Below, in pieces: positions 19,159-31,115 of a DNA stretch of 64,000 nucleotides. Positions within the stretch are counted from its first letter, which is position 1. The number at the start of each line of letters is the position of its first letter. The notes under the pieces were generated by a model. It was not told where the DNA came from, did no database searches, and saw only the letters and a list, made by a program, of their open reading frames with translations. Both the position numbers and the translations under genes were made by a program. The stretch is taken from contig MARA01000066.1 in NCBI GenBank assembly GCA_001792895.1, positions 62,001 to 126,000 on the forward strand, given 5' to 3'. The DNA comes from Lentinus brumalis (Eukaryota; Basidiomycota; Agaricomycetes; Polyporales; Polyporaceae).

Positions 19159-21192
19159 TTACTTGCGGAGCTTCTTTGCAGGAGGACCAGATTGCTCCTC
19201 ATCATCTAGAAGTAGATGTTTGCTGCGCAGAACGCAAATAAGCATGTCAGAGCGACCAGATGAACAAAATACACATACCGTGAACTCCTGGCCATCTGTG
19301 ATAGCACCCATGCCACATCTTTTGCAGCGACATCCCAGTCTGTCTTCGTAGCAGCGGTGGCGATCTCCTTCTACCAGACTAAGGCAAGAAGAACCATGAG
19401 GACACCGTTCTTGCCTGGCCGACATAGGCTCTTCCCCCAGTCGCTGGCAACGCTGCCGCCAAGTACTGGGCGACCATCGGTGCCGCGCAATCTCCACTCA
19501 GGCTGGAGCTGGCACCACCATGCCCACCACGCTTGTGCGTACGATACCTCATCCTTGATGGGAGGGCTCTTGTGCATATCGCGGCCCCAGCGTATCCAAT
19601 GTGCGACTTCGCTGGGGTGTCCACTAGTGCTCAGGCCTTGTTTCTGGAACAGGGAATCATAAGGTCAGACCAAGAGTAACAATAATAGGAAGAGAGAGGG
19701 CACGACATACCCCAGACTGCCAATCATACACTCTCTCGAGTGCAGTCCACCATCCCACTGCGTGCTCGAAGTTCTCACCATAGTCCCGGCCAGACATGAA
19801 GTCGTAGCCCTCGCGCACCCAACCTGGCCACTTGTCGTCGTTGATGATGGCCGCAGCAACGAGGACAGGCATCCCTACACTGGACGCGCGCACCCTGCTC
19901 TCCTCGCCGCCACCCAGAGGCGTCATGTCCTTCTCACCAGTCGAGGTCATTGCAGATGCATCCATATCGCTTGTCGCGGCCATCGCACCCTGCTCGCTGG
20001 TGGCGGTTGTCGTGCTTGTGGCGTCCGGCGCAGTCATCGTGCTCGTGGCGTCTGGTGCAGTTGTGGCGTCCGGCGCGGTCACGATGGTGGGCGCGGTCGT
20101 CGCAGTCGTTGTGGTCGGCGCGGTCATTGTGGTCGGCGTGGTCGTCGTGGTCGGCGTGGTCATCGTGGTCGGCGTGGTCGGTGTGGTTGTCGTCGTCGGT
20201 GCAGTCATCGTGCTGTTCGTGGCTGTAGCATCCTGTGCGCCAGCTGCACGCGTTCTGGCCATCGCGTCCTGCTCGCTCGTCGCACCAGTTGTGTCCTTCT
20301 CTCTGACCATGCTGGGCGTGTTCTCCTCAGACGGGACTTCGACAGTCTTGTCTGATGTCGCAGCCTCCAGTCCTCTCGGCGCGTTCATGTCCTGTGTGGT
20401 AGTGTTCTCCTCGTCAAACGTTGGAGTGCTGTTCCCTGCGCCCAGCGGCGGTGTCGTCGTCTCGTCGTCCTCAGTGCCATCAGCGTGCATCCCAGTTTTG
20501 AGGTGCGACAAGCGACGTGGGGCAGCGGATGGCTGGTCTGAACGAAGGATGGGGTGTGGCTTCGGCTTCGGCTTTGGGCCCTTGGTGATGATGCCCAAAC
20601 CCAAGTCGATTTGACACATGATCGCCGCATTGTGAGCCCGCATGCAGACACCGCGGCGATCATAGTCAGACATGCGCGAGAGGTCGAAAAGGCGGCGGCG
20701 ACGGGCCATGGGGGTGAGTGCGGCCAATTCCTCTTTGACTGCGTCATTGAGCCCAAGCTCGTCGGCGTCGGGGGTGCACCCAGTGTTGTACGCCTCGTCC
20801 TCATCTTCGTCCTCGTCCTGCCCATCCTGCTCACCATCATTCATCCCGCGGAGACCCCAGTCCGACCTCAAGTCGTCGTTGTCCTCCTCCTCCTCCTCCT
20901 CCTCCTCCTCGTCCTCCTCCTCCTCCTCGTCCTCGTCCTCCTCGTCCTCGTCCTCCTCGGTGTACTCCTCCTCAGTCGTCTCCTCGAGTGTTTCCCGCTC
21001 AACGCCTAAGCGGCGGCGTGTTTCCCGCTCAACGCCTAAGCGGCGGCGTGTTTCCCGCTCAACGCCTAAGCGGTGGCGTGTCTTCTTCGAGACGCGCTTT
21101 CCCTTCTTGCTTGCCGTCGCCCTCTTGCGCTTGCCAATGACAGAGATCTTGTAAATGACTAAATACTCGGCAAAGGATGTATTCAAGGTCAA
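19159..21192 (-). pseudogene. Acidic, W-rich fungal protein (transposon-associated type) with nonsense mutation
   Basis: Exon 1 (21192 to about 19710) has a basic start, three copies of RRRLGVERET, a long Glu/Asp run, a basic box KGPKPKPKPHP, a Thr/Pro-rich stretch and a conserved-looking end, KWPGWVREGYDFMSGRDYGE and WWTALERVYDWQSG. A GTATGT..CAG intron leads in phase to KQGLSTSGHPSEVAHWIRWG, AWWAWWCQLQPEWR and CRPGKNGVLMVLLALVW. Then TAG at 19373-19371 interrupts a frame that otherwise continues (KEIATAATKTDWDVAAKDVA) through a second intron to PAKKLRK and TAA at 19159. The W codon family context suggests TGG to TAG. Similar W-rich proteins accompany transposons in Agaricomycetes; that link is from memory. 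The 5' end may also be truncated near 21190. Confidence 0.6.
20990..21079 (-). repeat. Three tandem 30-bp coding repeats
   Basis: Units 20990-21019, 21020-21049 and 21050-21079 differ at one base and each encode ten residues (RRRLGVERET) in the gene above. Confidence 0.9.
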
Positions 21193-21389
21193 CCTACCGC
21201 GTTTGGAAGGCTTCTATGGCCACCCGGATGCACCTACCGCATTGGGAATGAGCCGAGAAGCCGACCAGGGGTTCCCGGAACAGGATACGGACTACCGGAA
21301 GAAGGTAATACATTACGCTTTTGGCCGGTCGGAATTGTATTACGCCGCAGAACAACTACCGGTATGTATTACATTAGATCTACAACAGG

Positions 21390-24300
21390 TGCTGCATGGA
21401 CTCAGGTGCTTCATTGCACGTAACCGGAAACAAGTCTGACTTTGCCGACTATGAAGCATACGAGCAACCTAAGTACTTCAGAACTGCTCAGGAAGGCCAA
21501 GCCGGCGAGATCGCATGCTACGGGGAAGGTACTGTTGTGGGTTACACTGAAGTGGACGGAGAGCGAGTCAAAGTCACTCTCAAGAACGTCTGCTACATTC
21601 CTGCAGCAGGAGATCAACGTCTCTTCTCCACGGGGATGATTGAGTGCAGTGATTCGTCCATTTACCAAGGTGATGGACATATGAGCATATACAACTCGAG
21701 GCCTAAGGGCCGAGTCTCTTCTGGCTCGACGGTTGAGATCCGCGGACGTAAAGTTCTGCAAGGTTCTTACATCTCCGGACTCAACTTGTACCTCTTCCCA
21801 CTTTACATTCAAGGGAAGAAGGACACCGGCGTTCTTGATGCCTCCCGTTCCATACTCGAACACGACCTAGTTCATCAGCGGTGGGGACATCCAGGCAAGG
21901 AAGCTGTCAAGCGACTGCCTGATGCAACCACTGGCTTGGATGGCATTGGTCCTCCCTCAGACAAACCCTGCGAAGGATGTGCGAAAGGGAAGATGACTTG
22001 TTGACCCTTCCCTCCTTCTGAGAAACATGCCACAGTCGTTCTCGCTCTCATTCATATGGACGTTGCGGGACCTCTTGGTACGTCGATCGGTGGTTACAAC
22101 TACTTCTGTGTCTTCGTCGACGACTGCTCCGGACTGGCTGTAGTATACGCTCTCAAGCGTAAGTCAGATCAGGAGGAGGCGTTCAAACAGTTCAAGTCTT
22201 GGGCTGAGACACAGACGGAGCACAAGTTGAAGTGTGTTCGATCCGATCGAGGGGGGAAGTACATGTCCGATTAATTCCAAGCTTTGCTACGTGAATACGG
22301 GATTGAGCATGACAAGACAATGCCGGGAACGTCACAGCAGAACGGACGAGCTGAACGCTTCATTCGCACGATCTCTGAGAAGGCGTTGTGCATGCTGCAC
22401 TTTGCTGGTCTTTCTCATGGGTTCTGGAAGATCGCTCTTGATGCTGCCGTTCACGTCTATAACTGTCAGCCGATGAAACGTCTCAAGTGGGAGTGCCCCG
22501 TCACCATCTGGACTGGCAAGAAGCCGGACATATCCTACTTCAGGGTGTTTGGGTGCAAAGCCTATGTACACGTGCAGTGCGACAAATGTCAAGGGAAGCT
22601 CGACCAGAAGGCGGTTGAGAGGACGTTTGTGGGCTATGAGCCGGGTTCAAAGGGGTATCGCCTATGGAACCCGACCACCCGTCAAGTCGAAGTATCTCGC
22701 GATGTTATCTTCGATGAGACCGTATTCCCTGCACGTGTGGACACCGGCACTCGTCGAGCTACCCCCGACGACAGTCCATTCCCTGATCTACAGCCACCAG
22801 ATGATGGTGATGCTGAACTTCCGATTCCTGATCATCCCGATGATGATTTGGACGCTCCTCAACCTCCAGCTCCTCTACCTCCAGACCCTGCTCCTGCTCC
22901 TCCACCTGCTCCACCTGCTGATGCGCCGCCTGAGCCTCAGCAGATCGAGCAACAACCACCTGCACCAGGTCCTCCTCCTGCCACACCCCATCATCAGCGA
23001 CAACGTCATCCTCCTGAGGGTGGTAATCCTGTTCCTCCTCGTCGCTCTCAACGGGAGAACAACGGTAACCCGCCTGCTAAGTACAAGAAGGACAATGTCT
23101 ACGGTGACGAACAACCCTCTAGAGTAGATGCGCGTACGGATAAGGATGGTGAACAGCGTGAAGCCGAAGCAATTCTAGCCCATCTCTTCTATCCGCGGTA
23201 CAAGTCTGGCATTCCTGAACATCATAAGAACGCCATGGCTTCACCGGATCGAGAGTTATGGCACGAAGCTGAACGCTCGGAGTATGAGTTTCTCATGGCG
23301 AACAAGACTTGGGTTCTGGTTCCTTGTCCAAAGGACCGAGCCGTTGTCTCAAATCGCTGGGTCTATGATCGCAAATCGGACGGTCGCTACAAAGCACGTC
23401 TGGTTGCAAGAGGTTTTACGCAGGTCTATGGGAAGGACTACCATGAAACCTTCTCTCCTGTCACTCGGTTTGAATCTATCTCTTTGCGCATGCTGCCCTA
23501 GAGGACTGGGAGATCGACGCGATGGACGTTAAGACTGCGTTCCTCAATAGAGACTTGGACGAGGAGGTCTACATGGAACAACCCGAGGGTTGGGTCGTGA
23601 AAGGCAAGGAGGACTACGTTTGTCTGCTCAAGAAGGCCATCTACGGTCTTAAGCAAGCCTCTCGCCAGTGGACCAAGAAGATTCACGACTCGCTCATTGG
23701 ACAGGGATTTGTACGGACATACTCTGATGCCGGAGTCTACGTATATTGCCGACAAGGGGGGGATACAGACCCAGACCATGTTACGATCGTTGTCCTCTAT
23801 GTCGATGACCTACTTCTCATGGGTGACAGTCGATGGCACATCGACAAGGTCAAGAAGGCGTTGGGCAAGCAGTATAAGATGACGGACTTGGGTCCCATTG
23901 AGCGATTCCTTGGTCTTTGCGTACGTCGAGATCGTCTTTCACGGACACTTGACATCGACCAGGAAGAGTACATCGAGGCCATTCTCGAGAACTATCAGAT
24001 GGCCAACTGCACGCCTGCGCGTACTCCTCTCCCTGCTGGAGCAGTTCTCGAAGCTGCAACGGCAGAAGCACCGGCGAAACTTCGTCTGCGTTTCCAGAGC
24101 TTGATGGGCAGTCTTCTCTACGCCTGTCTTGGGACGCGACCAGATCTCGCGTTTGCCATCAACCGTCTTGGCAAGTACACTGCGAACCCTTCGGAAGATC
24201 ACCTAAACCGACTTCTCTATGTCTTATGGTATCTCCGAGGTACATCGCATTATCGCCTACGATATGACGGTGCATCTAATGCCGGTCTGATCGCGTATTT

Positions 24301-24760
24301 TGATTCAGACTGGGCAGAGGATCGCAACGATCGGCACTCGCAAACAGCCTTTATCTTCCTGATGGCAGGAGGAGCTGCGTCTTGGGTATCTCGCCGACAG
24401 ACGACCATCTCCCTATCGTCTACTGAGGCTGAGTACAAGGTGGCTTCTGATGCTGCGCGTCAGATGATGTGGCTGAGGACGTTTGGAGATGAGTTAGGGG
24501 ACGATATGAGTGCCGCTACGCCCTTGCTTATTGATAATCATGGCGCGATCTTCCTCTCTGAGAACCCAGCTGTCGACAGACGTACCAAGCATGTCGAAGT
24601 TCACTTCCACTTCATCAACAAATATGCGGCTTCTCCGAACATGGACATCTATTGGGTCCCTAGTAAGGAGAATTTGGCGGACTGTCTGTCTAAGAATGTG
24701 TCGTTCTCCGTCTTGGAGTACTTCGTTTCGAAGATGGGTCTTGTCACCTCCGCGTCTTGA
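21390..24760 (+). pseudogene. Second Ty1/copia polyprotein (copia-2), broken
   Basis: Begins at the protease DSGASLHVTGNKSDF (21399). It continues through a gag-pre-integrase region (HQRWGHPGKEA ... CEGCAKGK), integrase (Asp in HMDVAGP at 22053, Asp in RSDRGGKYMS, Glu in NGRAERFIRT), a Pro-rich linker, RT (WVYDRKSDGRYKARLVARGF, MDVKTAFLN, intact YVDD in LYVDDLLLMG near 23795) and RNase H (SSTEAEYK, TKHVEVHFHFINK), ending at 24760. Breaks: TGA at 22002-22004, TAA at 22272-22274, and a frameshift with a small deletion near 23490. Gag and the 5' LTR are missing. It is a different family from copia-1 (different LTR, catalytic motif and sequence). Confidence 0.92.
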
Positions 24761-24771
24761 ACAAGGGGGAG

Positions 24772-24927
24772 TGTTGAACTTACTATGTACTATGGACATT
24801 AGTCGCGCATTAGGCGCTATGGGCACAGCCTCTTACGATAGATCTAAGGCTATGCTTCTTCTTTTCCTTTTTAGGCATACACTACGAAACCATGTGGTTA
24901 CCTGGCTTCTCTTTTGTCCAGTACATT
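24772..24927 (+). repeat. Truncated 3' LTR of copia-2
   Basis: TGTTGAACTTACTATG follows the purine tract ACAAGGGGGAG at 24761-24771, the expected position of the 3' LTR. It is cut after about 155 bp by the LTR starting at 24928. Confidence 0.6.
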
Positions 24928-25736
24928 TGTTAAGACCGTGCGCGCCAGGACGGAGTCCGGTGGAAGTCCGGACGGAGTTACGGAGTTACGAAGTCTGGAA
25001 CAAGACGCGCTGAGGGTGAAGACTTCGGCAAAGCTATTGATCAACGCCTTGAGGATCCACGAAGGTCTTCAATTTAAGACAGACAAGAGAACTGGGGTTT
25101 ATACCGGAGCAAGCAACGAGTAAGAAGTTAAGCAAGAGATAATACCAAGCCAGAGAGAAGTCAAGCCAGAGGTAAGAAGTCAAGCAGAAGTCGGAGGTCG
25201 GAGGTCGGAGGTCGGAGGTCGGAGGTCGGAGGTCGGAGGTCGGAGGTCGGAGGTCGGAGGTCGGAGGTCGGAGGTTGGAGGTCAGAAGTCCGGTCGGAAG
25301 GATCAGACGTTGAGGGAGTGCGAACAGAATAGATTGAGCTCAGAGTCGTAACGGGGAGTGTAACGAGATATCAGAACTGAAGTCTAAGTGTGGCTACAGG
25401 AAGGCTTATATAGTAAAGTCCGAAAGTCCGAAGAGGAGTAGCCAAGGCATGGTAATGGAGGTACGGAACCGGAGTCAGGCGGATGCGAATGATCAGCCAA
25501 TACAATGTATGGTAAGATCGAATGAAGGGCGGATACAATCAAAGGATCGAATGAACGGAGTCTGATCACGGAGGCGGATGCAAGCGGAAGCAGATGGTCC
25601 GGAGTCCGGGTCAAGTAAGAAGGCGATAAGGGGTGAAGTGATCGAAGATAATAACACATGTAAGAACGAACCGGAGTTGCGGAGTCCGAGGTAGGTCCGG
25701 GCTGGAGTTGGTGCCTTGTGGGCATGGAATGTAACA
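24928..25736 (+). repeat. Putative gypsy-type LTR
   Basis: 809 bp starting TGTTAAGA and ending TGTAACA (TGTTA/TAACA terminal inverted ends), followed by GTATCCCCCACTGGGTCC, which could hold a primer-binding site starting TGGGTCC. The interior is dominated by CGGAGTC-like words and a 7-bp array. No second copy lies in the window, so the call rests on end structure and on the gag-like frame that follows. Confidence 0.5.
25190..25284 (+). repeat. 7-bp tandem array
   Basis: About thirteen copies of GTCGGAG in a row, one degenerate copy at the right end; lies inside the putative LTR. Confidence 0.95.
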
Positions 25737-25958
25737 GTATCCCCCACTGGGTCCGAGCCCTCGAGGACCGAAAGGAAGTCCGATGGATGATGCTTCGATC
25801 TGACGTGTGATGACCGGACGGATGATGATCGGACAGGTGAAGGTCGGATGTGATGTTCGGAGTTGTGAAGATTGGAAAGATCCGGATCGGCTACGGACTA
25901 TAAAGTTCCGAGCCGGAGTCGGGGGTGATCAAACTCTTCTTCTGCCACACCACCACCA

Positions 25959-26834
25959 TGCCCCCGAAGACTCAAGACGACCTCGCCGCCCTGCGCCTCC
26001 AACAGGCCGAAGCCCAGTTGGCCCTAGCCAGGGCCAACGTGGAGAAGCTGGAGGCCGAGCGGTTGGCGACGGAGGCCGCGCTCCGGAAGGCGGAGAAGGA
26101 GAAGGAGGCCGAGCAGGCCAAGCAGCCGAAGAAGAGGACCCCAACGAAGCCGAGGTCAGGCGGAGTCGGGGCCGGGGAGGAGCGGACCGAGAAGGTCACC
26201 GAGTGAGTCCGGACCCGGAGTCCGAAGGATTTGTTTACCGATGTTTTTTTTTGTAGTTCGCCTTGCACGCCTGCGTCTACGGCGTCTCCGCCATTGGCTC
26301 GAACGTCCGCTTCTACAGTGCCTATCGGAAAGGGCCCCAGAGAACAAGCTCTACATCATCCCCCCTCGCTCCATTAACTCCACTCACTCCCAATACGTGC
26401 CGAAGAATGAGCACTTCGCGGATCCTTGGCGGATGAATGTCACCGACTCCAAGGCAGTCGAGTTGTTGCGGGACATGCGCTTCCAAACCATCGACATCGT
26501 CTGGAACACTTGCGAACAGAGCCTCGCGCGGTTCGACCAACGGTATTAGGTTCACAAGGAAGGTGTGAACCCGGTAGAGTTCGACATGTTGCGTGACGTT
26601 CTTCAATTCGCCCGGATGCGGCTGGACGAGCCCGTGATCGAGCCGTGGCAATCAAAAGGAGAGGAGACTGGTTATCTCCCGACGTACGGCGTCCCGGACG
26701 ACGACGGGAAGGCGGAGGAATGGACGGACATAGACAGCGCACACGAGGAGGATGAAGGGGGCGATACCGGCGTGGAGGAGAGCGACGGGGTCGATCCTGG
26801 GGAGGCCACCTCCGAGTACGAGGACAAGGCATGA
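25959..26834 (+). pseudogene. Coiled-coil/acidic protein behind the LTR, probably retroelement-derived
   Basis: ATG at 25959 opens an 82-residue Ala/Glu/Lys-rich coiled coil (AEAQLALARANVEKLEAERL) ending in a basic tail. A GT..TTTTTTTTTGTAG intron (about 26206-26255) leads to FALHACVYGVSAIGSNVRFY; a frame change near 26325 continues as APENKLYIIPPRS, NEHFADPWRMNVTDSKAVEL and MRFQTIDIVWNTCEQSLARF, a TAG at 26547-26549, and an acidic C terminus to 26834. I do not recognise a named family. Its position just inside a putative LTR suggests an element-encoded gag-like protein, but a captured host gene is equally possible. Confidence 0.4.
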
Positions 26835-27277
26835 GCTGCGTACGTTCGTCCTTCACCGTCTCACTCTCATACTTCCTGCACTCCACGCCACTTAACCTGC
26901 GCGCGTTGTAACTCTGATCATCAATGCCATCAGGGCCTGCGTTGTCGTCCCGCTGTGCATCGCGTCGTGCAGGGCGCTTCTCGCGCTAGATCAAATGAGT
27001 ATATATTGGTAAGAACACGGACTGGAGACGGGTTTTTGTCACATTGAAGGAATGCTTTCATGGTAATAACAGGTACGTAGAGCGTAAGGCGAGAGCATAA
27101 GAAGGAATTGGAATTGAACACAAGCTTTGCATGATAATAACAGAGGCCAACGGAGGCTGGAAGTACACGAGGGAAAGAGCGGAAGAACGTGATAGATCGT
27201 GATAGTATGCGGGGAGAAACGAGCACTTCACTCGGTGCGGGATGAATCGTAGGCGTCGAGGTACCTCATTTCTGCCA
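26835..27277. other. No supported gene
   Basis: Nothing recognisable on either strand. Confidence 0.4.
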
Positions 27278-27671
27278 CTACGTCAGTTGACTGAGAAGAA
27301 GCAAAGGAGCGCGGAGCTGCCTACCATGTCTCAGACCAGAGTAGTGACTGAAGCTGATCCAACTCGGCACCTTCGTACTCGGAGTGACGATGAGCCGACG
27401 GCCGTCCTCCCGTTTGTGGCCATACTTCACTGGCCTCCACCGAAGTTCTCCGTCCGCACCTGCGCACCACAGCCACAGCTGGTAACGGCGCTCCTGCATA
27501 AAATAGTAGAACACGTCGCCCGCTGCAAAACTTTCTCTCGGCTGATGGCCACCTTGTATTTGTGGAATTCTGAAGGTGTTCACGGTAAGCTCCCAGTGGT
27601 GGGCTGCGCCACGGCGTCCTTCCTCTGCCGAGGAGAGGATTTTCGCTCCAGCCGGCTGATAGGAGACCCAT
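27278..27671 (-). CDS. Small hypothetical protein (fragment)
   Basis: A minus-strand stretch centred on 27530-27330 encodes RYQLWLWCAGADGELRWRPV and RLIVTPSTKVPSWIS, with good codon character and possible short introns on both sides. No family recognised; the exact ends are unknown and it may be a fragment. Confidence 0.3.
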
Positions 27672-28587
27672 TCTGTACCCAGAGTAAGCTACTTGAGATT
27701 GAGATCGAATGGCTACGACTTACTTATGATCATGGGAGGAGATGAACGCGCATCGGAGGGGGCGACGTCAACATGACGCGCGATGGTCGGAGTAACACGA
27801 GAAGATGGGGTCGCAGGAGCCCGGTGCGGCGCCGCGACGGACTAAAATATAGCAAGCGATAGGCTCAGCGGAACGACTGCAATGCAACGGAAGCGGTCGT
27901 CAGCCGGGTCGAGAGGCGTTGGCGGGGCATATGCAAAGCACGAGAAGACGAGCCTTCAGGGATCGAGGGTGCGCCCGAGCTATCGTCACACAAAGAAGAT
28001 GTCACCGGCATCTGCTCAGCAGATGTCCCAGACGGACCGCTGTGTACTTAAGAAGTCAGCGCTGTGCGACGAGGACGACGTGGCTGCGACGTACGAGGAT
28101 AATCTCGATGTCCGATGATTCGGCTGGACGACCTTGCATCGAGGCAGGGTTAGCGATGCGACATCACCATCGGGGCGGTGACGGCGGTTTGCCGGGGTTA
28201 GCGGCGGCGCGTTGAAGGATTCTCAATCTGTTGGCGCAGGGATGAGATGTGGTACAACCAGGGCTACCAGCAAGAGAATGGCGCAACTTGGAGGTCAGGA
28301 GCGTCCATATGTAGCGTAGGTCAGTCGGGGGGAGCTTGATGAAGGATGGAGCAGCGGCCCATCTCTGCCCGAGTTCATATTCGTCTGAGGAGCACAGACT
28401 ACTTATACAGTATAGCAAGACTGAGCTGCGGGATTGTCTCCTTGGCGCCCATGTCATTCCCACGAGACACGGTCATGTGATAAGGGCGGGCGCGTCGCGT
28501 CATGTCCATTAGCCTGCGAGAGGCAAAATGTGCAACAAAGACAGCGATGATTACAGTGAATCTTTGGAACCGTAGACATGCGTGCAG
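27672..28587. other. No supported gene
   Basis: Short overlapping frames only; nothing recognisable. Confidence 0.4.
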
Positions 28588-29306
28588 TTATTTCCGCTTG
28601 CTCAGCACCTCGGCCAGCGTAGCCTTCTCATCGTCATCCAACTCCAACTCGAACTCGAAGTCCATCTCTCCCTCCCCAATGAGTCGCTCGCCCTCCTCCT
28701 CGTCTTCGTTGATGAACTCGCTCACCATGTCGTCAAAAGCAGCTTGATAATTGCCGTAGCTCAGCATGGCGTTTGTGTACGCGGCCATGAATTGCCAGAA
28801 GTTGATTTGTATCTTGAAGTTCATGGTGAGCGTGTAAGCAGGGGTATGAGCTGCCAGAGAGACGCCCTTGCGCGGCGACTCCGATATGACTACAGTAGAT
28901 TCAAGCTATGCCGACGGTATGTGAGACATGGGGAGTAAGAGGGGTAGATGTCTGTACGCGCACCTGGTCCGGCTTCAACTGTGCCCGCTCGGTAACTGAG
29001 ATCATGTCGACAAAGACCGTGTCGTCGGGCACAGAGACCTCCTCCGGAACGGTGGGTACCACTAGTAAAATGCCTGTGTTATCTGGAGTGAGCCCTCAAG
29101 CAGCTGAAGAGGGACAAGAGACACTCACTGTTCGCCGGGGAGCATTCGACGATCTTGATAGTCGCTAGCCCCTTGTATCTGTCGCCACTCAACTCGACTG
29201 TCACGTCCGCGATTCTGAGGAGGACCTTCGGTTTTCTGCAGGGCAAAGAGTATGTCAAATGGGGCTGAGAGAGTGATAAGTACATCTCATACTCGTAGAG
29301 AGCCAT
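28588..29306 (-). CDS. Small spliced hypothetical protein with acidic C terminus
   Basis: Four exons join in phase. MALYEYE (29306) reads via a GTACTT..CAG intron into KPKVLLRIADVTVELSGDRY, via a GTGAGT..CAG intron into ILLVVPTVPEEVSVPDDTVF and MISVTERAQLKPDQ, and via a third intron into PAYTLTMNFKIQINFWQFMA. It ends in an acidic tail (DEEEGERLIGEGEMDFEFEL) at 28588. About 190 residues, no known domain recognised. It is transcribed away from the gene starting at 29452, sharing a roughly 145-bp intergenic region that probably holds both promoters. The third acceptor site is the least certain part of the model. Confidence 0.55.
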
Positions 29307-29451
29307 GTTAGAGGGGAATGTGGATGTTGAGTGGCGTGAAGTTATGGGAAGAAGGAAGATGGAAGCGCCGGGTTCCTGTCAAGTTTGTTCGGGCATGCGA
29401 AACAAAGGAGACACTCAACCAGCCAGTGGCTCACTTCGCCCTCGCCGACGA

Positions 29452-30166
29452 TGTCTAACCTGAACAAGTGAGTGACTCGCGAGCTTCACTAACAGCAATT
29501 GACTGCCGAGGTAGCGAATATCCGAACGCTGTACTCTTGACGTTGGACGGCAACGTCAACTTGACGTTGGACGACAACAGCGTCAAGCGGTCGACCCTCG
29601 GCGTCCGGAAGGCAGCTGAGACTGAGACGTCACCCGTGCAAATCATCATCACCGAGCTGTTGCCGGAGACCTGTCCGTACCTGTATGTCGTAGCTCTACC
29701 GGCTTTGCACGCTAATGTTGCCTACAGATGGCGTCGTTCTTCGCAAGTCTGGTCCGAGCCGTGAGAGCCTCGGCTCGTTCGTGGTGAACGAGAATGTCAA
29801 ATTTAGCTGCCAGGAGGTGAGTTTGGCGCGGTGCCGCGGCGTCCACCGCTGATCATGCACACAGCGATCCCGTATCGTGGAACTCGCAGTCCACGACGAG
29901 AATCTTCACGCTTTAGTCACCGACTACCGCTTGCAGTTCAAAAACGAGCTGGATTGGCTCGAATGCGTGCGGCTTCTAGAGCAGGCAAAGTCTCAGCGCG
30001 CCCTTCGCAAGCTGCGCCTCCAAGAGAACCTGAAGATTGCCGAGGCCAAGGACATCGTGCCTGAGGAATTTGGTGAGCGTCCAGCAGCGTCTTGTCTGTC
30101 GTACCTCTCGACTGACCATACTTCCTTCAAGCAGCAGAGGAGTACGTGCAAGATCAGGAGGATTGA
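29452..30166 (+). CDS. Small spliced hypothetical protein, divergent partner of 28588-29306
   Basis: MSNLNK at 29452, then an intron to the exon with EYPNAVLLTLDGNVNLTLDD and SPVQIIITELLPE, an exon with LRKSGPSRESLGSFVVNENV, an exon with RIVELAVHDENLHALVTDYR and a helical stretch LLEQAKSQRALRKLRLQENL, and a last exon AAEEYVQDQED with TGA at 30164-30166. Introns have GT..AG ends. The junction at about 29690/29728 closes in phase only with a non-consensus GTCCGT donor, so a mutation there is possible. No family recognised. Confidence 0.5.
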
Positions 30167-30333
30167 ACGATCTGTACATTATACCATACTGTCTCATACC
30201 AACGCAATCGTCACCCCCTTTTACTCACCGTGCCTAGCGTGCTTCCGCTTTCCTCAACCCGCGAGCCAGGCGATCGCCGGCCTCGCACGCCGCTGCCGAC
30301 CGCCTCTAGTCTGCCTGTCGTGAGGGCCCGACT

Positions 30334-30890
30334 TCAGGTGATTGTTCGCGAGGGCCTACATGGACGCATCAGGGAACTGAACCCATGGTTGCCGCGGACA
30401 CACTCACTTTTCGAGACCTTTGCCCTTTTTCTTAGGGGGGCATTGCTGGTACTCATCCGCCCGAGCCCGATCAAGCGGCCGTGAGGGGCTGGTGGGCCCC
30501 GAGGGCTGCATGACATACGGGCTGTAACTTTGCGAGGCTTGGTCGAGGGCGCTGTCGCCACACGCGACTTCGTCGACTGTGCCGTCACCATAGGCGGCTG
30601 CGGGGTCTGCTTCGGGGTTTGCGCCGTCGTCGCAGACGAGCGCAATGGCGATGCCAAGAGCGTTTGTCCCAATATGGTGTCGTAGCGTGGCCGCACTATA
30701 CGTTCCTCGTCGGATTCGACCTTGATGTGAACCTCGTCGTCGCCGCCCTCTAGCTTCCCGTCTTCTGCTAGCAGGTATCAGCTTGTCAACTTGTAGTGAC
30801 GCACCGGCGCACGCCGGACTACGACTTACTCTCCGTCTTCTTTCCTTCGTCCACAGGTTGGTCGCAACGTGTCGGTTGAGTGTCAGGCAT
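30334..30890 (-). CDS. Small basic/acidic hypothetical protein
   Basis: ATG at 30890-30888 (MPDTQPTRCDQPVDEGKK) spliced through a GTAAGT intron into DGKLEGGDDEVHIKVESDEE, then RPRYDTILGQTLLASPLRSS, a Thr/Lys-rich linker, a lysine-rich block readable as CPPKKKGKGLEK in one frame, and a last exon ending PSRTIT with TGA at 30336-30334. Composition suggests a disordered, possibly nuclear protein. Function unknown; one internal intron needs confirmation. Confidence 0.45.
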
Positions 30891-31115
30891 GACGAGGATG
30901 CAAGGTATCCTTACCATTCAGGCGTCCGTATAAATACCTCCGCCCACAGGGAGTAGGGTCCCTCTGCCAAGAAGACTGCCGCAGCAGACCACTGACACAA
31001 ATTCACAACGCGTCGCGCGGAGTTTCGCGCATGTCATCGGGTTAACACGGACGAATGGGAGAGGACCATAATGTGAGGGAGAGATGTGTCAGTTCGAAGA
31101 CCAGAATCATGACCA

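Noticed and set aside
19832..20614. 260-codon valine-rich open frame on the plus strand
   Set aside because: Antisense shadow of the Thr/Pro-rich repeats of the minus-strand gene 19159-21192.
25190..25284. Regular short repeats reminiscent of a CRISPR array
   Set aside because: Uninterrupted 7-bp tandem copies without spacers in a eukaryotic genome; a simple satellite.
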